Positions 1 through 8,105 of a DNA stretch of 64,000 bases are shown one piece after another. Within the stretch, counting starts at the first letter, position 1, and the number at the start of each line of letters is the position of its first letter. The translations under genes and the position numbers were made by a program. This DNA is from an uncultured Methanomassiliicoccales archaeon. Lineage in GTDB: Archaea > Thermoplasmatota > Thermoplasmata > Methanomassiliicoccales > Methanomethylophilaceae. Under the pieces are notes generated by a model. It did no database searches. It saw only the letters and a program-made list of their open reading frames with translations, and was not told where the DNA came from. The stretch covers positions 62,001 to 126,000 of the forward strand of contig CASEZY010000006.1 of the NCBI GenBank assembly GCA_949292635.1. The letters run 5' to 3'.

Positions 1-77
1 TCGCGGAGGAGATCGGTGCCGACCACAGGGACACCAACGCCCAGGACTGCGTCGGCTGGCTGAAAGAGGTGTTGTGA
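1..77 (+). CDS. Corrinoid protein, C-terminal fragment (partial)
   Basis: The last 24 codons of a gene entering from the left edge are open in one frame (first full codon at base 3) and end in TGA at 75-77, one base before the methyltransferase start. The tail (AEEIGADHRDTNAQ, then GWLKEVL) fits the end of a B12-binding corrinoid protein of the MtaC/MtbC/MtsB type, whose methyl group the next gene's product would pass to CoM. The family call rests on this short tail and on position only; which substrate system it serves cannot be told. Confidence 0.5.
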   Translation, partial: AEEIGADHRDTNAQDCVGWLKEVL

Positions 78-78
78 T

Positions 79-1161
79 ATGGCCGAGATGAACCACATCG
101 AGAGGGCAATGGCCGCTCTCGGCAACCAGGAGGTCGACAGGCTCACCACCTATCCCATCGCCTGCGGTGTCTGCAGGAAGCTGCTGCCGGGCAACGTGAC
201 CTACAAGCAGTGGTGCAGCGACCCCAAGCTCTTCGCTGACGCGTTCATCGCCGGACAGAAGTACTTCGACTTCGACTTTTGCATCGGTCTGATGGACCTG
301 TCCGTCATGGCTGGAGACCTGGGAGCCCACGTTAGGATGGATGAGGAGAACACCCCCTTCGTGGACCAGCACATCGTCCACGACCCCGAGGACTACGAGA
401 AGTTGGAGGTCCCCGACATCAGGAAGGGAAGGTCCAACGTCCTTCTGGAGGGGACCAAGATCTACGCCGACAAGCTGAAGGGCGAAGTCATCACCGCCGG
501 ATTCCTGGAGGGCCCCCTGCTGGCACTGTCCCAGTCCGCCGGAGCCGAGAGGATGTTCATGGACATGTTCACCAACCCCGAGCTGATCCACAAGGCCATG
601 GAGGTCACCACCGCCTACGACGTTGAGATGGTGAAGGCCTTCGCCCAGACAGGTGTCAACGGACTGTGCTGGGACTACCTGTGGGCCAACTACTCCTGTC
701 TAGGAGACGCGGAGTACGGAGAGTTCGAGGCGAACAAGTACGCCAGCAAGCTCAACCAGCTGACGCAGGACGAGGGAATGGCCCTGGCCATCCACAACTG
801 CGCCGACCTGCCCCACCTGGACACCCAGATCCTGAAGTACAAACCCGCCATCTACTCCATGGCATATTACCCGCTGATCCCTGGATCCCCCAAGGCATCC
901 GAAGTCATCGAGAAGGGCTACGCCGACAAGTGCCTGGTCGCCGGTCAGATCGACCCCCAGCTCTTCGTCAGGGGTTCCGTGGAGAAGATCAGCAAGGTCA
1001 CCACCGACCTGTGCCAGGAGGTCAAGACCGCACTGTGCAAGAGGGGAATCAAGTCCTCCTACTGCATCTCCTCCGGATGCGAGGTCCCGCCGGATATCGG
1101 AACCAAGATGGAGAACATCAAGGCGGTCGTCGACATCACCAAGACGGCAGGAGCGTTCTGA
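79..1161 (+). CDS. Methylcobamide:CoM methyltransferase, MtaA/MtbA family
   Basis: 360 residues, the usual length of MtaA/MtbA enzymes, which belong to the uroporphyrinogen decarboxylase fold. They move the methyl group from a methylated corrinoid protein to coenzyme M, feeding methyl-CoM reductase in the cytoplasm. The zinc site is visible as His239-x-Cys241 (IHNCAD) with a third ligand, Cys334, in the SSGCEVPPD segment. The gene starts one base after the stop of a corrinoid protein, so the two are co-transcribed. Whether it serves methanol, methylamine or methylthiol cannot be decided from this sequence. Confidence 0.88.
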   Translation: MAEMNHIERAMAALGNQEVDRLTTYPIACGVCRKLLPGNVTYKQWCSDPKLFADAFIAGQKYFDFDFCIGLMDLSVMAGDLGAHVRMDEENTPFVDQHIVHDPEDYEKLEVPDIRKGRSNVLLEGTKIYADKLKGEVITAGFLEGPLLALSQSAGAERMFMDMFTNPELIHKAMEVTTAYDVEMVKAFAQTGVNGLCWDYLWANYSCLGDAEYGEFEANKYASKLNQLTQDEGMALAIHNCADLPHLDTQILKYKPAIYSMAYYPLIPGSPKASEVIEKGYADKCLVAGQIDPQLFVRGSVEKISKVTTDLCQEVKTALCKRGIKSSYCISSGCEVPPDIGTKMENIKAVVDITKTAGAF

Positions 1162-1185
1162 GTAGAATTTAATCACCCTTAAACC

Positions 1186-1240
1186 CCTTCCAAACACCTT
1201 CCAAACACCTTCCAAACATCTTGAAACACGTTCCAAATAG
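1186..1240. repeat. 11-bp tandem repeat upstream of zinc-ribbon gene
   Basis: Three perfect head-to-tail copies of CCTTCCAAACA at 1186-1196, 1197-1207 and 1208-1218 are followed by two diverged units (TCTTGAAACAC, GTTCCAAATAG) up to 1240. The 11-bp period is about one helical turn, so each unit presents the same DNA face. It lies between the methyltransferase and the zinc-ribbon gene that starts at 1263. Confidence 0.8.
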
Positions 1241-1262
1241 ATCGATACCGGGAGAGTTGCAG

Positions 1263-1577
1263 ATGGCGGACGGATATTCGGAGGCTATGAAGAGGAAGGG
1301 GTTCTCTTACGAGACCACGGCGGCGTTGAAGAAGTTCAAATGCCCTCACTGCGGCTTCGAGTTCTCCATGGTCTACGGGCGCACGTTCGCCTGCCAGGGG
1401 TGCTCCGAGGCGCTGAAGGGCTGTCCCAAGATGAGGTGCGCCAAGTGCGACTCCGAATTCTGGATCAAGGAGACACCTCAGGTCCATAACGAGCTGCAGC
1501 AGCGGTTCATGGCGGATCACATAGCCAAGGTCGTGGCCGATTATCGCAGGGATTACGGACTGGTTGGCAACAGGTGA
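1263..1577 (+). CDS. Small zinc-ribbon protein of unknown function
   Basis: 104 residues from the ATG at 1263; an earlier in-frame ATG at 1221 lies inside the repeat tract and is less likely. Four Cys pairs are visible: CPHCGF near residue 27, CQGC near 44, CPKMRCAKC near 54-60. This fits two zinc ribbons or a double zinc finger, followed by a charged helical tail. It ends 4 bases before the ASKHA gene, so it is probably translated with it. I do not recognise the family; the position suggests a role beside corrinoid methyltransferases. Confidence 0.7.
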   Translation: MADGYSEAMKRKGFSYETTAALKKFKCPHCGFEFSMVYGRTFACQGCSEALKGCPKMRCAKCDSEFWIKETPQVHNELQQRFMADHIAKVVADYRRDYGLVGNR

Positions 1578-1581
1578 TCGT

Positions 1582-3639
1582 ATGCCTGAATATGGCCTGG
1601 GATTCGATACGGGCGGCACCTATACAGACGCCGTCATAATGGATTTTACAACGGGCGAGGTGGTCTGCAGCGCCAAGTCGCTGACCACCCGCTACGACCT
1701 CTCCGTAGGCATCGCCGGCTCCCTGGAAGGCTTCGACCAGGAGATGCTCAGACATGTGAGGATGGTCTCCCTCTCGTCCACCCTGGCCACCAACTCCATC
1801 GTGGAAGGCAAGGGCTGCAGGGTGGCTTTGGTGTCCATAGGCAGGGAGTACGATAGGTCGGTCCCGGTGGACCAGTACATCCGTGTCGCCGGGGGGCATA
1901 CCCTCAACGGCACCGAGGCGGAGGAACTGGACGAGGTTGCCGTAGTGAATTTCCTGGAATCCGTCAAGGGGAATGTGGACGGCGTGGCCGTCACCGGATA
2001 CCTAAGCGTCAGGAACCCGGACCATGAGAACCGTGTAATGCGTCTGGCACGTTCGATATTGGATGTGCCGGTGGTCTGCGGTCACCAATTATCATCCAGT
2101 CTGGGATTCAACGAGCGCACCGTCACCTGCATCATGAACGCCAGGCTGATGCCCATCATCCGCGAGTTGATGGACTCCGTCAAGAGGGTCATGGACGCCA
2201 AGGGCATCGAAGCGCCTCTGATGATCGTGAAGGGCGACGGCTCCGTCATGGGCGAGGCCGTGGCCTTGGAGCGTCCCATCGAGACCATACTCTCAGGTCC
2301 CGCGGCCTCCATGATCGGTGCGAAATACCTCACCGGACTGAACGACGCCATCGTCATGGACATCGGCGGTACCACCACCGACATAGGCATCCTTCGCGAC
2401 GGCAGCCCCCGTCTGGAGAAGGAGGGTGCGGTCATCGGCGGCAGGAGGACCAGGGTCCTGGCCGCGGAGATAGCCACATCCGGTATCGGAGGGGACTCCC
2501 GCATAGTGATCAACGGCGGCGAACTATACCTGTCATCACTGAGGGTGGTGCCTGTTTGCATCGCCGCTTCCGAGTACCCGTGCCTGATGGACAAGCTGCG
2601 GGCGGTGGCGGAAGCGCCGCCCATGTTCATGCCCCAGTGCGTGGACCGCCGCAAGATAACCCAGGAGATCGAGTTCTTCGTGAAGATCAAGGACGTCGCC
2701 AATGCGGTGCTCACAGATGCGGACAGGGCGCTACTGGAATGTGTGTCGGAAGAACCGCGTTCCCTCAGCGAGGCCGGGAAGCTGCTTAACATACACCCCT
2801 TCTCCTTCGATGTCTCCCGCATGGAGGAGCTGGGCATGATACAGCGCATCGGGCTCACGCCGACGGATCTCCTGCACGCGGAGCGCAGCTATGTGCAGTA
2901 TTCCGCTGAAGCCTCCGACTTTGCGGTGAAGCACATGGCCGCCAGGATGAAGATGTCATCCGAGAAGTTCGTCGCGGCTGCCAAGCAGAAGGTGGTGGAG
3001 AAGATCGCCTCCGAGTTGCTGAAGAAGCTGTTCTTCGAGGAGACCGGGGAGTTCGAGCCCACAGGAATCGGTTTGGATCTGATGACCAAGGCCATCACCG
3101 GCAGGGAGGGCATGGACTACTCCTGCGCCATCAGGGTCAACAAACCGATCATAGGCATCGGGGCGCCGGTGGCGGCGTATCTGCCCAAGGTGGCGGAGAT
3201 GTTCGGTACCGAACTGCACCTCTCCGAGTATTCCGGCGTGGGCAACGCGGTGGGAGCGGTCACCGGCAGCGTGGTGGAGACGGTGGAGATACTCATCAAG
3301 CCGGACAAGGGTGCCGGCGGATTCGACGATCCCCCATGCACGCTGTTCGCCTCCTTCGGCAAGCAGGCGTTCCCCTCGTACAGCGAGGCGATGCGCTTCG
3401 CGGAGGAGAAGGGCGTGGAGCTGGCCTCCGACAACGTGTTGGCCGCCGGAGCGGAGTCCTTCGAGGTGAAGACCGAGGTGAAGGAGAAGCGCTTCTGCGT
3501 CGACGAGGACGTATACGGCGACAGTTCCGTGCTTCTCGAGGCGCAGATCGTGATCACCGCCGTGGGCAAGCCCAGACAATTCGTCCACAGGGAGAGGTCG
3601 TCGTATTACACGGACCTTTCCCGCAGCTGGGATGTGTGA
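1582..3639 (+). CDS. Hydantoinase/oxoprolinase-like ASKHA ATPase
   Basis: 685 residues from the ATG at 1582. The N-terminus carries the hydantoinase A/oxoprolinase phosphate-1 motif (GLGFDTGGTYTDAV, residues 4-17). A second phosphate loop, VMDIGGTTTDIG, lies near residue 260, and an adenosine motif (IGIGAPVAAYLP) near 530. A central winged-helix-like stretch (LSEAGKLLNIHPFSFDVSRM) sits near residue 405. The protein is shorter than 5-oxoprolinase and has no HyuB partner here. Other ASKHA proteins such as RamA reactivate oxidised corrinoids, so the position next to a corrinoid protein and methyltransferase suggests activation or repair, but this is inference. Confidence 0.78.
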   Translation: MPEYGLGFDTGGTYTDAVIMDFTTGEVVCSAKSLTTRYDLSVGIAGSLEGFDQEMLRHVRMVSLSSTLATNSIVEGKGCRVALVSIGREYDRSVPVDQYIRVAGGHTLNGTEAEELDEVAVVNFLESVKGNVDGVAVTGYLSVRNPDHENRVMRLARSILDVPVVCGHQLSSSLGFNERTVTCIMNARLMPIIRELMDSVKRVMDAKGIEAPLMIVKGDGSVMGEAVALERPIETILSGPAASMIGAKYLTGLNDAIVMDIGGTTTDIGILRDGSPRLEKEGAVIGGRRTRVLAAEIATSGIGGDSRIVINGGELYLSSLRVVPVCIAASEYPCLMDKLRAVAEAPPMFMPQCVDRRKITQEIEFFVKIKDVANAVLTDADRALLECVSEEPRSLSEAGKLLNIHPFSFDVSRMEELGMIQRIGLTPTDLLHAERSYVQYSAEASDFAVKHMAARMKMSSEKFVAAAKQKVVEKIASELLKKLFFEETGEFEPTGIGLDLMTKAITGREGMDYSCAIRVNKPIIGIGAPVAAYLPKVAEMFGTELHLSEYSGVGNAVGAVTGSVVETVEILIKPDKGAGGFDDPPCTLFASFGKQAFPSYSEAMRFAEEKGVELASDNVLAAGAESFEVKTEVKEKRFCVDEDVYGDSSVLLEAQIVITAVGKPRQFVHRERSSYYTDLSRSWDV

Positions 3640-3671
3640 GCCTTAAGTACCCGTACCCTCTCCGATATCTC

Positions 3672-4295
3672 ATGCAGCCGGTCCAGTGGTTCTTCAAGGC
3701 AGTGCTTGCAGGCATGATGATCAGCATCGGTGCCATCGTGCTGCTGGAGACGATCAACCAGTGCGGACCGGAGTTCCGCTGGGTGGGAGCGATCCTCTTC
3801 TCCATCGGACTGTATGCTGTTGTGTTGTACGGCCTGAATCTCTACACCGGTAAGGTCGGTTACATCCTGGAGAACGACGGCGAGTATCTCGTTCAGGTAC
3901 TGATCACCATCGTGGGCAACTTCGTCGGTTGTCTGATAATGGGATATCTGTTCCCCATAGATTCCACCATAGCGATGTGTCAGTCCAAGCTTGGTATCGA
4001 CCTGATCCCGGCGTTGGCCAAGGGGATCATGTGCGGACTGCTGATGTACATCGCGGTGGACACCTACAAGGAGAAGGGAACGCCGCTGGCCATATTCCTG
4101 GCGGTGCCGGTGTTCATCCTGGCGGGATTCGAGCACAGCATCGCGGACATGTTCTACTTCTTCTCCGCAGGGATGATGTGGTCCGTGGAGTCGTTGACCT
4201 TCATAGGCGTGATCCTGGTTGGCAACCTCATCGGATGCTGCCTGCTTCCCGCATACAGGCTGTACATCGAGCCCATCGGCCAGAAGGATCAGTAG
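3672..4295 (+). CDS. Formate/nitrite transporter (FNT) family channel
   Basis: 207 residues with about six membrane segments, shorter than typical FocA (about 280) because the N-terminal region is brief. The FNT signature GFEHSIADMFYF is present near residue 150. The ATG at 3672 fits MQPVQWFFKAVLAG directly before the first membrane helix. FNT channels move formate, nitrite, acetate or hydrosulfide across the membrane; the substrate cannot be assigned. It ends in TAG and overlaps the convergent nuclease gene by 7 bases. Confidence 0.85.
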   Translation: MQPVQWFFKAVLAGMMISIGAIVLLETINQCGPEFRWVGAILFSIGLYAVVLYGLNLYTGKVGYILENDGEYLVQVLITIVGNFVGCLIMGYLFPIDSTIAMCQSKLGIDLIPALAKGIMCGLLMYIAVDTYKEKGTPLAIFLAVPVFILAGFEHSIADMFYFFSAGMMWSVESLTFIGVILVGNLIGCCLLPAYRLYIEPIGQKDQ

Positions 4296-5038
4296 TATCT
4301 GGAGAGCAGGGTCTCCACCAGTTCGGTGTCCTTTTCGGTCCAGGGAGGGGTGATGCCGTTGACGATATACCTGTTGTACCAGGCCGCGGCCTCATCCATC
4401 ATCGACCTCATGGGGTACGCGTTCACCGTGAGCACCATGGTGTTATCCTCGTTGGGCGACCATCCATCCGGGGCCTCGTAGTCCTCGGGCTCCGGGAATC
4501 CCACCGCGAACACGATCTTCGGCAGGCCGGCGAGTTCGCAGTACAGCGACGCCTGCAGAACGTAGTTGAACGGTACCTGCGGCTCCCCGTTCTCGTCGAA
4601 CCAGGAGGCCTTCTTGTTGGCGGTCTTGATCTCCAGCACAGCCGCGCGTCTCCCGTTCAGTGTGACGAAGCCGTCCACCATGCCGCCGAAGGGCTCCCTG
4701 CCGGGGAAGTGCTCGAACCCACAGTCCCTCGGGGGTACGGGGTCCTCGATTCCGAGGGTCCCGGTTCCCAGGGCGTCCCCCACCAGCGAGTCCATCCTCG
4801 CGCGGACGTAGTCCCTGATGAAGGGCTCCATGACGCTTCCGGCCTCGGTGAACTTGGACGGGGGCTCCTTCCACAGGCCGGTAATCTCGCAGGCGGCCTT
4901 GAATGGGGTGGTGTACTCGTTCATCCCCAGGATTGCCGCGATCCTGGAGCCGGTGATCTTCCTCGGACGTCCGAGTTCGAATTCGATTACCTTCCTTTCC
5001 TCGTCGAAGGAGGTGATGTCGGCGTTGTACTTCCCCAT
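4289..5038 (-). CDS. YqaJ-like recombinase-family nuclease
   Basis: 249 residues from the ATG at 5038, chosen because MGKYNADITSFDEE opens the conserved region while upstream codons are antisense to the next gene. Visible are the ITGSRIAAILGMNEY motif (YqaJ/lambda exonuclease-like N-terminus), then MVDGFV and VLEIKTANKK, which supply the D...ExK core of a PD-(D/E)xK nuclease, then YVLQASLYCELAG. The family includes phage recombination exonucleases, but no phage genes surround it. It probably processes DNA ends; a host role is possible. Confidence 0.78.
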   Translation of the reverse strand: MGKYNADITSFDEERKVIEFELGRPRKITGSRIAAILGMNEYTTPFKAACEITGLWKEPPSKFTEAGSVMEPFIRDYVRARMDSLVGDALGTGTLGIEDPVPPRDCGFEHFPGREPFGGMVDGFVTLNGRRAAVLEIKTANKKASWFDENGEPQVPFNYVLQASLYCELAGLPKIVFAVGFPEPEDYEAPDGWSPNEDNTMVLTVNAYPMRSMMDEAAAWYNRYIVNGITPPWTEKDTELVETLLSRYY

Positions 5039-5102
5039 ATCCGGTCCAACGTCCGCAGGGTATAACTTCCTTATCATCGGGCCGTTTATGTACATCCTGG
5101 GC

Positions 5103-5645
5103 ATGGCAGATGCCATGAAGGTGCTTGTGGTCGTGGATTTCCAGAAGGACTTCGTGGACGGCTCCCTGGGGTTCCCGGAGGCCGTCGGACTGGAGCCCAG
5201 GATCGAGGCCAAGGTCAGGGAGTACATGGATGCGGGGGAGATGGTGGTGTTCACCAAGGACCTCCACGACCCCGATAATTATTCAATGACCCAGGAGGGC
5301 AGAAGATTGCCCATCCCCCACTGCGTGGACGACGAGGGTTCTGCCATATACGGGTCTGTGGCGAAGTTCTGCCACGAGGGCAACACCGTGGTGAAGGACC
5401 GCTTCGGTTCCCTGGATCTGGCGGACAGGCTCTCCTTCTACGCCGATATCGAGCAGATCGAGATCTGCGGATTGGACGGCAGCATCTGCGTCCTCTCCAA
5501 CGCTGTGATCCTGAAGGCCGCCTTCCCCGAGGTGAGGATCGTGGTGGATGCCTCATGTACCGCCTCATCAAGCAAGGAGATCAACGACAAGGCGCTGGAT
5601 GTGCTGGAGAACATACAGATAGACGTGGTGAACCGTCAGAATTGA
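5103..5645 (+). CDS. Isochorismatase-family cysteine hydrolase (nicotinamidase-like)
   Basis: About 180 residues. The core reads VLVVVDFQKDFVDGSL (catalytic Asp), VVKDRFGSLD (Lys) and GLDGSICVLSNA (nucleophilic Cys), in family order, with HDPDNY and PHCVDD resembling the metal site of nicotinamidases. Three in-frame ATGs exist (5088, 5103, 5115). A TATA-like TATAACTT at 5061 would place transcription near 5088, so 5088 as a leaderless start is also possible. Release of ammonia from nicotinamide is the likeliest reaction. It overlaps the convergent DUF5685 gene by 10 bases. Confidence 0.8.
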   Translation: MADAMKVLVVVDFQKDFVDGSLGFPEAVGLEPRIEAKVREYMDAGEMVVFTKDLHDPDNYSMTQEGRRLPIPHCVDDEGSAIYGSVAKFCHEGNTVVKDRFGSLDLADRLSFYADIEQIEICGLDGSICVLSNAVILKAAFPEVRIVVDASCTASSSKEINDKALDVLENIQIDVVNRQN

Positions 5646-6556
5646 GAGCCGATGGTGCGGTTCATCTTGCCGCTTATCATGTCGGTGATGGTGGGCTTCA
5701 TCCTGGACCTGCCGTCCATCACCAGGCGCACCGTAGTCGGTATGCCTTGGTAGATGATGTTGTCGCAGATCCCCGTGTTCCTGACCATGGACGGACGCAG
5801 CTTCGCATAGGCGGACTGTATCTCACCCACGATCCTGCGCACCGCGTCGGTGATGTCGTAGATGTTAGCTGTGACAAACGATCTGGCACTTTGATATTCC
5901 TCCACTCCCACCAGGAACGGGTTGTACTGTCCCTTGGCATAGTCGTCGTCCAGGTCGTCGATGGCATCCATCACATAGACCCAGGCACCCAGATTCCTGA
6001 ACAGCCTCTCCAGCACCGGGGTCCATTCGTGGCCGTTCATCACCCGCATCACATCCACCATGCTCTGCGCGGACGCGTATCCCATCTCCACCGGGTCGGA
6101 ACACCCCGCCGCCTCCTTCTCCCTGAGTTTGCCGTATCCCTCCAGGATGAGACGGTCGTACTCCGGAAAATCGGATCTGGCTCTTTGAATGGAACGGTTC
6201 ATCCACAGCGATCCGAAGTTGGATTTCACCGTGGGTCCGTCCAGCTTGTCGTCGAGGAGGTCGTTCCCTGCGACAAGGACGCTGTATGCGGCAAGCTTCC
6301 TGAGCAGCTCGGTGCGCCTGGACGAATGTCTCAGCACGCACAGCGGACCGGACTTGGAGACGGGCACGTCGGTGCCGTCGGAGCTGACGGAGTTGAGGAT
6401 GATGGAAGCGAAGGTCATCTCGTAGCTGACGATCACCGCGGACATTACGCCGTAGCAGTCACGCAGCTGATGGCAGGTCTCGCAATAATAGCCGCGATAC
6501 GCCGCCGCATCCTCCGGTGAGAGGGTCATGTCCACAGGTACGGCGTATCCGAACAT
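5636..6556 (-). CDS. DUF5685 family protein
   Basis: 306 residues starting at MFGYAVPVDM (ATG at 6556), the usual opening of this family; an ATG six codons upstream is also open. Family-like features are YRGYYCETCHQL near residue 21, CVLRHSSRR near 75, and an acidic YVMDAIDDLDDDYAKGQYNPF stretch near 195-215, reminiscent of the helical all-alpha fold proposed for DUF5685. No reaction is known. The acidic DD..DD residues could bind metal, but I do not assign a function. Confidence 0.72.
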   Translation of the reverse strand: MFGYAVPVDMTLSPEDAAAYRGYYCETCHQLRDCYGVMSAVIVSYEMTFASIILNSVSSDGTDVPVSKSGPLCVLRHSSRRTELLRKLAAYSVLVAGNDLLDDKLDGPTVKSNFGSLWMNRSIQRARSDFPEYDRLILEGYGKLREKEAAGCSDPVEMGYASAQSMVDVMRVMNGHEWTPVLERLFRNLGAWVYVMDAIDDLDDDYAKGQYNPFLVGVEEYQSARSFVTANIYDITDAVRRIVGEIQSAYAKLRPSMVRNTGICDNIIYQGIPTTVRLVMDGRSRMKPTITDMISGKMNRTIGSQF

Positions 6557-6610
6557 GCCCCTGGCATGCCCCATCCATTAAATATGTTCATCGGCATCCC
6601 CTGGCATTCA

Positions 6611-6632
6611 AACGGGCAAGCTAGCGCCCGTT
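6611..6632 (+). promoter_or_regulatory. Leader hairpin before the Cys-rich peptide gene
   Basis: AACGGGC (6611-6617) pairs with GCCCGTT (6626-6632) around an 8-base loop. It sits between a TATA-like TTAAATAT near 6578 and a GGTGA ribosome-binding site at 6636-6640, four bases before the ATG. Unlike most genes here, this one would have a leader of about 40 bases. Loop or stem stability could tune translation. Confidence 0.45.
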
Positions 6633-6644
6633 AACGGTGAGCGC

Positions 6645-6905
6645 ATGAGCAACGAAGAGAAATCCACCAAGGAGTTGACCGAGGACTACATCACGCAGGC
6701 CATGCCTGCCAGTTCGCAGATCGTCTACACACCCCCCGCGGACCGCGAGGACGAGAAGGACCCCCACTACGGTACCCCCGGTTGCTACCCCTGCTGCGGA
6801 GCCCACTGCGCCGTCGAGCTTCTGGCCCTCGTCGTGGTCGTACTGGTGTGCTGCGCCTACGGTACCGACGGTACCTGCTGCGACTACTGCTACTGGCCCT
6901 TCTGA
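6645..6905 (+). CDS. Cys-rich peptide, candidate modified-peptide precursor
   Basis: 86 residues in two unlike halves. Residues 1-45 are charged and free of Cys (a leader-like region rich in E, D, K and T). The C-terminal half opens GTPGCYPCCGAHC, crosses a hydrophobic stretch ELLALVVVVLV, then ends in CCAYGTDGTCCDYCYWPF; nine of its roughly 40 residues are Cys. A GGTGA site precedes the ATG by four bases. The next gene, 43 bases downstream, is a radical SAM/SPASM enzyme of the kind that modifies peptides, so this may be its substrate. Alternatively it is a metal-binding membrane peptide. I recognise no named family. Confidence 0.62.
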   Translation: MSNEEKSTKELTEDYITQAMPASSQIVYTPPADREDEKDPHYGTPGCYPCCGAHCAVELLALVVVVLVCCAYGTDGTCCDYCYWPF

Positions 6906-6948
6906 GCACGTACAGCCTCCGCTTCGAAGCTGACGGTCAGATGGTACT

Positions 6949-8100
6949 ATGAAGCCGTTCCTGTCAGTGATAATGAAGCCCACGCTGTCCTGCAACGCTC
7001 ACTGCAGGCACTGCTATCACCGGCCGTCCGAATGCGACGGCACGGTGATGGACGTTTCTACCGCGGAGAATGTGATCCGTATGGTCAGGGCGGAGTACGA
7101 TTCCGCCCGTTATATGTGGACGGGAGGGGAGCCTCTCCTGGCCGGGGAACGCTTCTTCAGGAAGGTGTACGCGTGTCAGAAGGAGGCCTACGGCAAGGCC
7201 ATCGGCAGGTGTGGGAACACCATACAGACCAACGGTCTTCTCCTGAATCCCAGGTTCATGGAGTTCTGCCGTGATTCGAGGATCAACGTCGGCGTGTCCT
7301 TCGAAGCGGGATACGACCGCGGACTGCGCCCGGACATCGACAGGGCGAAGGTGGAGTCCGCGCTGTCCACGATGTCAAAGAAGGGGCACATGTTCTCTGT
7401 GATGGTGAGCATCCACGCCGGCAACATCGGCGACATGAACCGCATATATCATCACTACCGGGACCGCAACATCGCCTTCTACTTCAACCCAGTCCTCAGG
7501 ATGGGCTGCGGTCTCGACAATCAGGACCTGTGGCTGGATCCGAAGGAGTACGCCGAAGCGTGCATCCAAGTTTACGACGAATGGCTGAAAGATGCCAAGA
7601 CCAACATCCCGGTGCTGCCGTTCTATCAGTATCTGAGGGCGTCGCTTTCCGAGCCGAACATCTCCGACTGCGCCCATTCATCGTGTCTCACCAGGTGGAT
7701 CTCCGTGGATCCCAACGGCGATGTGTATCCGTGCTCCAAACCCTGTCCGCCGGAGTACAGGATGGGCAACGTGAACGAGGTGGATTCCATCGCCGAGCTG
7801 TTCGAATCCGAGGGATTCAGGAAGATGCTCATCGGGTCCATCGAGCGCAGGAACACCTGCAAGACCTGCCCCATATTCTCCCAGTGCGCCGGAGGGTGCA
7901 GCGTGGATGCGATGTCCGAGGGAGATATCACGAAACCGGGCTTCTTCTCCTGCGAGTATTACAAGACACTGTTCCAGCACATCCGCGACTCCATCACCGA
8001 GATAATCGACGGGAAGAAGGATTTGGCCGACTACAACCGTTTCGTGAGGGATGCGGTGATAGGTAAGTTGACAAACCCCAATATCGTTACCCCGTTCTGA
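6949..8100 (+). CDS. Radical SAM/SPASM enzyme, candidate peptide maturase
   Basis: 383 residues. The radical SAM cluster motif CNAHCRHC is at residues 15-22, followed by the MWTGGEPLLAG glycine-rich SAM motif near 52. The C-terminal third has SPASM-type cysteines: CLTRW with GDVYPCSKPC, then CKTCPIFSQCAGGC near 305-320, enough for one or two auxiliary 4Fe-4S clusters. Such enzymes form thioether or C-C crosslinks in ribosomal peptides, or mature enzyme subunits. The Cys-rich peptide directly upstream is the obvious candidate substrate, and a Cys-containing 105-residue protein follows after 5 bases. Radical SAM assignment is firm; the substrate is inference. Confidence 0.85.
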   Translation: MKPFLSVIMKPTLSCNAHCRHCYHRPSECDGTVMDVSTAENVIRMVRAEYDSARYMWTGGEPLLAGERFFRKVYACQKEAYGKAIGRCGNTIQTNGLLLNPRFMEFCRDSRINVGVSFEAGYDRGLRPDIDRAKVESALSTMSKKGHMFSVMVSIHAGNIGDMNRIYHHYRDRNIAFYFNPVLRMGCGLDNQDLWLDPKEYAEACIQVYDEWLKDAKTNIPVLPFYQYLRASLSEPNISDCAHSSCLTRWISVDPNGDVYPCSKPCPPEYRMGNVNEVDSIAELFESEGFRKMLIGSIERRNTCKTCPIFSQCAGGCSVDAMSEGDITKPGFFSCEYYKTLFQHIRDSITEIIDGKKDLADYNRFVRDAVIGKLTNPNIVTPF

Positions 8101-8105
8101 TTCAT

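Noticed and set aside
4289-5038. YqaJ-like gene as sign of a prophage
   Set aside because: No capsid, terminase, portal or integrase genes surround it; a single nuclease is not enough.
4818-5087. N-terminal extension of the nicotinamidase-like gene
   Set aside because: The upstream part of the open frame is antisense to the YqaJ-like gene and a TATA-like box at 5061 lies inside it.
6189-6995. Other frames overlapping the Cys-rich peptide gene
   Set aside because: They are antisense to DUF5685 or the peptide gene and have no ribosome-binding site; the peptide frame has GGTGA and a coherent Cys pattern.
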